This document shows, in pieces, positions 6,244-11,126 of a stretch of DNA of 11,126 nucleotides. The notes under the pieces were generated by a model. It was not told where the DNA came from and searched no databases. It saw only the letters and a list, made by a program, of their open reading frames with translations. The DNA is from Actinomycetes bacterium (GTDB lineage: Bacteria > Actinomycetota > Actinomycetes > Mycobacteriales > Micromonosporaceae): NCBI GenBank assembly GCA_021793335.1, contig JAJYSW010000101.1, forward strand, positions 1-11,126, in the 5' to 3' direction. Position 1 is the stretch's first letter; every line of letters starts with the position of its first letter. The position numbers and the translations under genes were made by a program.

Positions 6244-7292
6244 CGGGCGGCTCCCAAAGCGGTGACGGGATCGACGGCGGTGATCCGGCGGACGGAGACC
6301 GCCGCGCCGACGGCCCCGACGGCGACCATGGCGCCGATCGGAGCCAGGAACGTGGCGGCGTTCAACACGAAAGGCATGGAGGAGGCGGCCAGCGCCCCGA
6401 GACCGGCCGCTGCGGCACCCCCCACGGCGGCCCCGAGCACGAGCACGATGCCGGCCTGAGCGAGGGCGTCCCGCAGCAGATAGCCGCTGGAGGCCCCCAT
6501 GGCCCGGACGACCGCGAGATCGGGAGTGCGCTGCATGGTCCAGACGGTGAAGAACGCCCCGACGATCAGCGCCGAGATCCCCAGCAGAAGACCCCGCATG
6601 AGATTGAGCGATCCCTGCTCGGAGGCGTAACCGCCCACGGCGTCGAAAGCCTCGGTCCGGGAGACCACGACGGTGCCGGCGACCGCGGCGATATCGCCGC
6701 CGGTCAGACCGACGGCCGTCACCTCCTCGATCCCGGTGGCGTCCCGCCAGGTGCCCAGATCCGTGTAGACCACCGGCAAATGGTTGAAAGAGGTCTCCTC
6801 GGTGATCCCCGCGACCTCCAGCTGCACACCCGCGATGCTGACGCCGTCGCCCACGGCCAGACGCTCCTCGGCGGCGAGGTCGGCGGTGACCGCGACCTCA
6901 CCGTCTCCCGGCGTCCGCCCCCGCTCGATGGGCGGGTACAGTGCGGCGTCCGTCCCGATCAGGGCGACGGCGGCGGCGCCCGCCTGACCGCCGATACGGG
7001 TCGTGGCGACCCCGATCGGGTGAGCGGACTCCACCCCCGAGGCGCCGTCGAACCCGGCGGCGGTCTCAGAGGACAGGGCGCTCGTCGCGAACGAAGGGCC
7101 CTGCCCCTCGGCCGGCTCCTGCAAGGCGACGGCGTCGACCGGGAGGGCCTCGACCGCCGAAACGGAGGCGGCCCCGAGCCCGGCGGTGAGCCCGGACAGG
7201 AGCACGACCATGAGCGTCATCAGCGCGATGACCCCGCCCAGGAGTGCGAAGCGACCGCGCGCGAAGCGCAGATCTCTGATGGCGATGAACAT
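6240..7292 (-). CDS. ABC transporter permease, FtsX/MacB-type
   Basis: A 350-residue inner-membrane subunit. It has the four-helix MacB/FtsX layout: one helix near the N-terminus (about 15-38), a large extracytoplasmic domain (about 40-228), then three helices (about 231-252, 279-300 and 313-333) in the FtsX domain, with the RAMGAS stretch (263-268) in the loop that contacts the ATPase and the closing DPVTALGAAR. A single permease of this size probably works as a homodimer with the ATPase downstream. The GAAGG at 7306-7302, nine bases before the ATG, is a weak RBS. The gene is divergent from a two-component system, which suggests signal-dependent expression, perhaps for membrane stress or antimicrobial compounds; this is inference. 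I saw no clear promoter for this operon in the 135-bp gap. Confidence 0.9.
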   Translation of the reverse strand: MFIAIRDLRFARGRFALLGGVIALMTLMVVLLSGLTAGLGAASVSAVEALPVDAVALQEPAEGQGPSFATSALSSETAAGFDGASGVESAHPIGVATTRIGGQAGAAAVALIGTDAALYPPIERGRTPGDGEVAVTADLAAEERLAVGDGVSIAGVQLEVAGITEETSFNHLPVVYTDLGTWRDATGIEEVTAVGLTGGDIAAVAGTVVVSRTEAFDAVGGYASEQGSLNLMRGLLLGISALIVGAFFTVWTMQRTPDLAVVRAMGASSGYLLRDALAQAGIVLVLGAAVGGAAAAGLGALAASSMPFVLNAATFLAPIGAMVAVGAVGAAVSVRRITAVDPVTALGAAR

Positions 7293-7373
7293 GCCCTCAA
7301 GCCTTCACCGGCCGAGCCCGCACCGCATCGCACGATCCGAGGGCACACCGCGATCGATGGTGGGGCCCCCGTC

Positions 7374-7389
7374 TCCAACGAAAGTTGGA
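7374..7389. promoter_or_regulatory. Perfect palindrome, candidate response-regulator binding site
   Basis: TCCAAC (7374-7379), GAAA, GTTGGA (7384-7389) is a perfect 6+6 inverted repeat in the gap between the divergent ABC and two-component operons. Its centre lies 42.5 bases upstream of the transcription start predicted for the kinase gene, the usual place for an activator that contacts RNA polymerase. NarL-family regulators commonly bind such inverted repeats as dimers. Binding by the neighbouring regulator is inference. Confidence 0.45.
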
Positions 7390-7411
7390 TGCCGCCGATC
7401 ACCAGGGGTTT

Positions 7412-7417
7412 TAAGAT
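7412..7417 (+). promoter_or_regulatory. Predicted -10 box of the two-component operon
   Basis: TAAGAT lies ten bases before the ATG of the kinase, giving a predicted start at about 7424 and a leader of about four bases. The hexamer at 17 bp spacing is ATGCCG, a poor -35, which would fit a promoter that depends on an activator bound at the adjacent palindrome (7374-7389). Confidence 0.4.
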
Positions 7418-7427
7418 CGGTGGCGTT

Positions 7428-8585
7428 ATGGATGACACGCCTCGTGCCCACAGTCTCGCCCTGGTGCTGCTGCGACGCAGCGAACACCTCCTGTTCGCGG
7501 TCCTGCTGGCCGTGGGCTGCGGCCGGGGCCTGTCCGAGAGCGCGGTCCCTCCGGCGGTCCTCCTCGTCTCCACCGGCGCGCTCGCGGCCTGGTACCTCGT
7601 CGGCGTCGTCGGGACGGACCGGAGGCTCGCACCGGTGTGGCTGGCGGTCCTGGCCCTGGGCTGGGTCGCCTTGACGGCGCTGTCCCCCGGTTTCGTCTGG
7701 CTGGCCTTCGTCCTGTTCCTCTTGGCGATGCAGACGCTCCCGACCTGGGGCGGCCCGGTGGCCGTCGCCTGCCTGACCGCGGCGGCGATCGCGCTCTCGG
7801 TCCGACATGAAGGCGACCTGAGCCTGCCCGTCGTGCTCGGCCCTTCGATCGGGGCGGTCGTGGCCGTCTTCTTCTTCCTCGTCTACCGCGATTTGGAGAC
7901 CCAGGTGGAGGAACGGACGCGGCTGCTCGAAGAACTGTCCACCGCCGAGCGCACCGCGGGCGTCCTCGCCGAACGCCAACGCCTGGCCGATGAGATACAC
8001 GACACCGTCACACAGAGCCTTTCGAGCGTCGTGCTGCTGATGCGTTCGTCGAGACGCTTCTGGGCGCAGTTCCCCCGCGAGGCGCAGACCCTGCTGGAGA
8101 CCGCCGAATCGGCCGCCCGGTCCGCGCTGGAGGATTCACGGCGGCTCATCCGCGATCTCGAACCGGGCCGGGCGGGGCAGGCGCCGCTGGCCGCGGCGCT
8201 GACCCGATCGGTCGACGAGGCCCGAGCCCTGGGCCTGGAGGCCGATCTGACCGTCTCGGGGGAGATCGATCGGCTGCCCACCGCCGCCGAGGTCGCGCTC
8301 CTGCGCGCCTGCCAGGAGGCCTTGGCCAACGTCCGGGACCACGCCGAGGCGGCGAGCGTGGCGGTGACCTTGTCGTACCGGCCCGACGCCGTGGTCCTGA
8401 ACGTCACCGACGACGGCCGCGGATTCGATCCCGACGATCCCGTCTCGGGCACCACCGGCACCGGGCGCGGCCTGGAGGCGATGCGGCGACGCCTCGCGGA
8501 GGTCGGGGGACTGCTGGAGATCGATTCTTCGGAGGCGGGTTCGTCGCTGACCGCGTCGGTGCCCGCCGGGGGAGGTGCCGCATGA
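7428..8585 (+). CDS. Sensor histidine kinase, NarL/DesK type (HisKA_3 + HATPase_c)
   Basis: A 385-residue membrane kinase. The first 150 residues are hydrophobic, with about four or five helices (roughly 20-36, 42-62, 66-85, 88-103, 110-124 and 135-152) and only short loops, so there is no separate extracellular sensor domain; sensing within the membrane or through a partner is likely. A coiled-coil linker (154-185) leads to the HisKA_3 dimerisation helix RLADEIHDTVTQSLSS, with phosphoacceptor His191. The ATPase domain has the N-box CQEALANVRDHAEA (Asn301), DDGRGF (328-333) and the G-box GTGRGLEAM (344-352). The ATG at 7428 is chosen because of the -10 box just upstream; an in-frame ATG at 7389 is possible. 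It overlaps the regulator gene by four bases (ATGA). The signal is unknown; the divergent ABC transporter is a likely target or partner. Confidence 0.92.
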   Translation: MDDTPRAHSLALVLLRRSEHLLFAVLLAVGCGRGLSESAVPPAVLLVSTGALAAWYLVGVVGTDRRLAPVWLAVLALGWVALTALSPGFVWLAFVLFLLAMQTLPTWGGPVAVACLTAAAIALSVRHEGDLSLPVVLGPSIGAVVAVFFFLVYRDLETQVEERTRLLEELSTAERTAGVLAERQRLADEIHDTVTQSLSSVVLLMRSSRRFWAQFPREAQTLLETAESAARSALEDSRRLIRDLEPGRAGQAPLAAALTRSVDEARALGLEADLTVSGEIDRLPTAAEVALLRACQEALANVRDHAEAASVAVTLSYRPDAVVLNVTDDGRGFDPDDPVSGTTGTGRGLEAMRRRLAEVGGLLEIDSSEAGSSLTASVPAGGGAA

Positions 8586-9205
8586 CGGCTTTGAGCGTGT
8601 TCATCGTCGACGACCATCCCGTCGTGCGCGGAGGGCTGCGGGCCGTGTTGGAGGGCGACGGGATCGACGTGGCGGGGGAGGCGGCTTCGGGCGAGGACTG
8701 CATCGCCCGGATCGAACGGCTCCGACCGGACGTGGTGCTCATGGATCTGCATCTGGGAGCGGGCATGAACGGCGCCGAGGCGACCGAGCGTCTGCTCGCG
8801 CTTCCGCACCCGCCACGCGTGATCGTCTTGACCACGTACGACAGCGATTCCGACATTCTGCCGGCGATCTCGGCGGGCGCGACGGGGTATCTGCTGAAGG
8901 ACACCGAGCCGGCGGATCTGCTCGCTGCGGTGCGCACGGGCGCGGCGGGCGAGACGGTCCTGGCGCCGCGGGTGGCCTCCAGGCTGGTGTCCCGAGTGCG
9001 GACACCTCGCGAATCGTTGACTCCCAGAGAGGTCGAGATCCTTGCGAGGGTCGCCGACGGCGGTTCCAATCAGGCGATCGGGAGGGCCATGCACATCACC
9101 GAGGCCACGGTGAAATCGCACCTGGTGCAGATCTTCTCGAAGCTCGGGGTCGAGAACCGCACCTCCGCCGTCGCCGAGGCCCGCGCGCGCGGCGTCATCA
9201 AATGA
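8582..9205 (+). CDS. Response regulator, NarL/FixJ family (receiver + LuxR-type HTH)
   Basis: A 207-residue DNA-binding regulator, cognate to the kinase whose stop codon it overlaps by four bases. The receiver domain (about 1-120) has the acidic pocket Asp10/Asp11, phosphoacceptor Asp55 in VLMDLHLG, the switch threonine in VLTTYD (Thr84) and Lys106 in LLKD. The C-terminal LuxR-type helix-turn-helix runs from LTPREVEIL (about 145) through SNQAIGRAMHITEATVKSHL to the dimerisation helix IFSKLGVENRTSAV. Phosphorylation should drive dimerisation and binding to inverted repeats. GGAGG upstream, inside the kinase end (8571-8575), serves as RBS. Likely targets are its own promoter and the divergent transporter operon. 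Confidence 0.95.
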   Translation: MTALSVFIVDDHPVVRGGLRAVLEGDGIDVAGEAASGEDCIARIERLRPDVVLMDLHLGAGMNGAEATERLLALPHPPRVIVLTTYDSDSDILPAISAGATGYLLKDTEPADLLAAVRTGAAGETVLAPRVASRLVSRVRTPRESLTPREVEILARVADGGSNQAIGRAMHITEATVKSHLVQIFSKLGVENRTSAVAEARARGVIK

Positions 9206-9219
9206 CCCGGGCGGGGAAC

Positions 9220-9263
9220 GGCCGGTGGAATGCCGCGAAGGCGGTCCGGTCCTCTCCACGGCC
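9220..9263. terminator. Structured region after the two-component operon
   Basis: GGCCGGTGGA (9220-9229) pairs with TCCACGGCC (9255-9263) apart from one bulged G, and inside it CCGC (9233-9236)/GCGG (9241-9244) closes a GAAG tetraloop. It begins 15 bases after the regulator stop codon. There is no U-tract, so termination is only a suggestion. The rest of the 235-bp gap to 9440 holds two smaller inverted repeats (CAGCCTC 9312-9318/GAGGCTG 9386-9392; TCCCG 9362-9366/CGGGA 9376-9380) and no gene or clear promoter. Confidence 0.35.
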
Positions 9264-9440
9264 CCGAGAGCCCGTGCATCCGGAACAGGGCATTTCCCCG
9301 ACGTGATGGAGCAGCCTCATCAAGGCGATCGCGACTCCTGCTCGATCCGCTCTCACGGGGCTCCCGGTCGTGAAACGGGAAGTGGGAGGCTGTGGGCCGG
9401 AGCGGGGCGGTCGACGTCCCCTGACGAATAGAGGAGGAGC

Positions 9441-10850
9441 ATGCTCTCGATCAACCAAGTCCGCGAAGACCTCCGGGCCGGTCTGGCTCGACTCCTGCTG
9501 AAGCACGAGGTGCCCGGCGCTTCCATCGCCGTCGCGGTCGGCGATGACACCGCATGCGCGGCAGCCGGCGTCGTCAACCGGCGAACAGGCGTGCCGGCGG
9601 AGCCGGACTCGGTATTCCAGATCCAGTCCATCACCAAGACCTGGACCGCCACGCTGATCATGCAATTGGTCGATGACGGCCTGATCGGCCTCGACGACCC
9701 GGTCCGGGACCACCTGCCCGAGTTCCGCACCTCCGATCTTGCAGCGAGCGCACGCATCACGATCCGTCACCTGCTCACCCATACCGGTGGCTTCGAAGGC
9801 GACCTCTGGAAGGCGACCACCGAAGGCGACGACGCGCTGCAACGCCTGGTCGAAGACTTCGTCCCCCGCTCGCCCCAGCATGAGCCGCCGGGGTCGCGCC
9901 ACTCCTATTGCAGTGCGGGCATGGCAGTCCTGGGCAGGCTCGTCGAAGTCAAGCGAGGCATGCCGTTCACCGCAGCGCTGCGGGGGCACCTGGCCGAACC
10001 GCTGGCGATCGAGGAGATCGCCGCCAACGCCGATGAGGCTCTCGGATTCAGCACGGCCATCGGACACATGGTGTACGAGGGTCGGGGCATGCAGCCGCTT
10101 CCCATGTGGGCGAGCATGCCCGCGTCCAATCCGGCAGCGGGGAACCAGCTGTCGATGTCGGCCCGTGCCCTGCTCGCTTTCGGCTGCATGCACCTTGGGA
10201 ACGGCAGAGGACCGGGTGGGAAGCGGATACTGTCGGAGGCCTCGGCCAAGGCGATGCGTGTCGGTGAGGTCGCGGCCCTCGCCTCGCCCCTGTACTCGAA
10301 GACGGTCGGCCTGGGCTGGGAGGTCCATCACGGCGGTGCCGTCATCGGGCACGACGGCGGCACGCTCGGTTTCAGTTCGACGCTGCTGCTCGTCCCCGAG
10401 CACCGGACGGCCGTCGCCGTATTGACCAACGGGGGCGATTTCAGGGGCCTGCAACGCGACCTCATTGATCCGTGGATCCACCGCGCCGCGAATGTGCGGC
10501 TCGCAGCGCAGGGACCGGTATTGCGGCCATCCCGGTCGATGCCGGATCGTGACCGGTACATCGGGGTTTACGGTGTGCGGAACCAGCGCGTAACGGTCTC
10601 AACCACCGACGATGGAGCCCTGGAGCAGTCAATCTCGGTGGAAGGAGAGCTCGCCGACACGGTCGATCGCGCAGGGTTGGACAAAGAGCCGTCCACGGCG
10701 AGGCTCCATCCGGTCTCCGGTGACCTGTTCGCCACGGCCGACTCGGACGGTACCGCAAGCGGCTACCTCCAATTCTTGGACGCTGACCATGACGGCCGCG
10801 CGAAGTTCGTCCATATCGGAGGCCGCTCGCTCCCTCGCATCAGTGCCTGA
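9441..10850 (+). CDS. Serine hydrolase of the beta-lactamase/transpeptidase fold (class C beta-lactamase-like)
   Basis: A 469-residue protein of the Pfam Beta-lactamase (PF00144) type, a group with esterases, D-amino-peptidases and beta-lactamases. The three motifs are SITK (63-66, nucleophile Ser63, Lys66), YCS (156-158, with Tyr156 as general base, in place of YxN) and GHDGG (303-307, in place of KTG). HDG at the third motif is more usual in esterase or peptidase members than in true beta-lactamases. There is no signal peptide or membrane helix, so it is probably cytoplasmic. After the catalytic domain (about 10-350) comes a 100-residue C-terminal part of mainly beta character (about 368-469), like the lipocalin-like domain seen in some family members. 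The start is supported by GAGGAGGAG (9431-9439). No partner genes indicate a substrate. Confidence 0.88.
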   Translation: MLSINQVREDLRAGLARLLLKHEVPGASIAVAVGDDTACAAAGVVNRRTGVPAEPDSVFQIQSITKTWTATLIMQLVDDGLIGLDDPVRDHLPEFRTSDLAASARITIRHLLTHTGGFEGDLWKATTEGDDALQRLVEDFVPRSPQHEPPGSRHSYCSAGMAVLGRLVEVKRGMPFTAALRGHLAEPLAIEEIAANADEALGFSTAIGHMVYEGRGMQPLPMWASMPASNPAAGNQLSMSARALLAFGCMHLGNGRGPGGKRILSEASAKAMRVGEVAALASPLYSKTVGLGWEVHHGGAVIGHDGGTLGFSSTLLLVPEHRTAVAVLTNGGDFRGLQRDLIDPWIHRAANVRLAAQGPVLRPSRSMPDRDRYIGVYGVRNQRVTVSTTDDGALEQSISVEGELADTVDRAGLDKEPSTARLHPVSGDLFATADSDGTASGYLQFLDADHDGRAKFVHIGGRSLPRISA

Positions 10851-11126
10851 GCGTGACCCGGAGCGTCGCCGAACACGACCTCACCGACCGCGATGAATCG
10901 GGCCACCATATCGGCCTCGCGGAGACGAGCGGTGACCACGGCCGGGTCGCGCCGGTGAGGCTCGCTCACCGTGGGCGAGTCCCGCTGTAAGACAAGGAAG
11001 CAGCTCCCAGCAGCACAAGAGCGGTCTACTTCCCCGGCCTCCCGGTGGCTTCCGTGCTCTTATGTCAGGCCGCCCTGCCGTTCGGCTCGGCACCGGGTGG
11101 GTCGGAGTGCCGTTCCGGCCCGCGAC
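10851..11126. other. Gene-poor 3' end of the window
   Basis: No gene can be supported in these 276 bases. A perfect 7-bp hairpin, CGGTGAG (10953-10959)/CTCACCG (10965-10971), lies about 100 bases after the hydrolase stop, without a U-tract. AAGAGC (11017-11022) and GCTCTT (11056-11061) form a further inverted repeat. A minus-strand reading from GTG 10969 to 10763 begins with protein-like sequence (for example MVARFIAVGEVVFGDAPGHA) but runs 88 bases into the end of the hydrolase gene and lacks an RBS, so it may be a gene remnant or chance. Confidence 0.3.

Noticed and set aside
5368..6459. Plus-strand frame of 363 codons opposite the ABC ATPase
   Set aside because: It is antisense to an ATPase with all motifs intact, and its translation is rich in Arg/Pro/Gly without recognisable domains.
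6237..7427. Upstream extension of the histidine kinase frame by nearly 400 codons
   Set aside because: This part is antisense to the ABC permease and is charged, repetitive and non-protein-like; the kinase membrane region begins right after the ATG at 7428.
9198..10481. Minus-strand frame of 427 codons opposite the serine hydrolase, with a CSGC pair near its end
   Set aside because: It is the complement of a well-supported hydrolase; the sequence is low in hydrophobic structure, and the cysteine pair alone is not evidence.
11062..11126. Short plus-strand reading from ATG 11062 to the window end
   Set aside because: Only 21 codons are visible, there is no RBS, and the sequence is not recognisable, so it cannot be supported.
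1..11126. tRNA, rRNA, CRISPR arrays, insertion sequences or attachment sites
   Set aside because: I looked for cloverleaf-type sequences, regularly spaced repeats, transposase-like frames and terminal inverted repeats with target duplications, and saw none.

Overview
The window is very GC-rich and densely coded, with strong third-position GC, and reads as a chromosomal segment of a filamentous-type actinobacterium. Pointers are the actinobacterial zincin-like metalloprotease next to a PBP4-type carboxypeptidase and pyrophosphatase, a Streptomyces-like secreted alpha-amylase, and TAGNCT-type -10 boxes placed for leaderless transcripts. The gene set could fit Glycomycetales, Micromonosporales or Streptomyces relatives, but the sequence alone does not fix the genus.

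Layout. (1) 1-446, minus: N-terminal part of a zinc-dependent metalloprotease (DUF2342/Zincin_2), cut by the window edge. (2) 447-2479: a regulatory region and a secreted GH13 alpha-amylase with a C-terminal CBM20 starch-binding domain, plus strand. (3) 2496-3923, minus: D-Ala-D-Ala carboxypeptidase (dacB), convergent with the amylase across only 16 bp. (4) 3980-4474, plus: inorganic pyrophosphatase (ppa), divergent from dacB and closed by a clear intrinsic terminator. (5) 4541-5284, minus: YaaA-family peroxide-stress protein. (6) 5285-5550: a gene-free gap holding an orphan, nearly consensus plus-strand promoter followed by a cluster of hairpins. (7) 5551-7292, minus: a two-gene ABC transporter operon (FtsX/MacB-type permease, then ATPase, 4-bp overlap). 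(8) 7428-9205, plus: a two-component system (HisKA_3 kinase and NarL/LuxR-type regulator, 4-bp overlap), divergent from the transporter. (9) 9441-10850, plus: a serine beta-lactamase-fold hydrolase without signal peptide. (10) 10851-11126: no gene that can be supported.

How they fit together. ppa, dacB and the metalloprotease belong to a block that many actinobacteria keep contiguous (followed by tilS, hpt and ftsH); here the amylase sits between dacB and the metalloprotease, so it looks like an insertion into a conserved housekeeping locus. The kinase, regulator and divergent transporter form a plausible sense-and-export module. A perfect 6+6 bp palindrome in their shared intergenic region is centred at -42.5 from the predicted start of the kinase-regulator transcript, the classic position for an activator, so autoregulation by the response regulator is a reasonable hypothesis.

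I did not find a clearly new multi-gene system. The items most worth checking are the orphan promoter with its mutually exclusive hairpins (possible small or antisense RNA), the palindrome between the transporter and two-component operons, and the shared leaderless promoter design.
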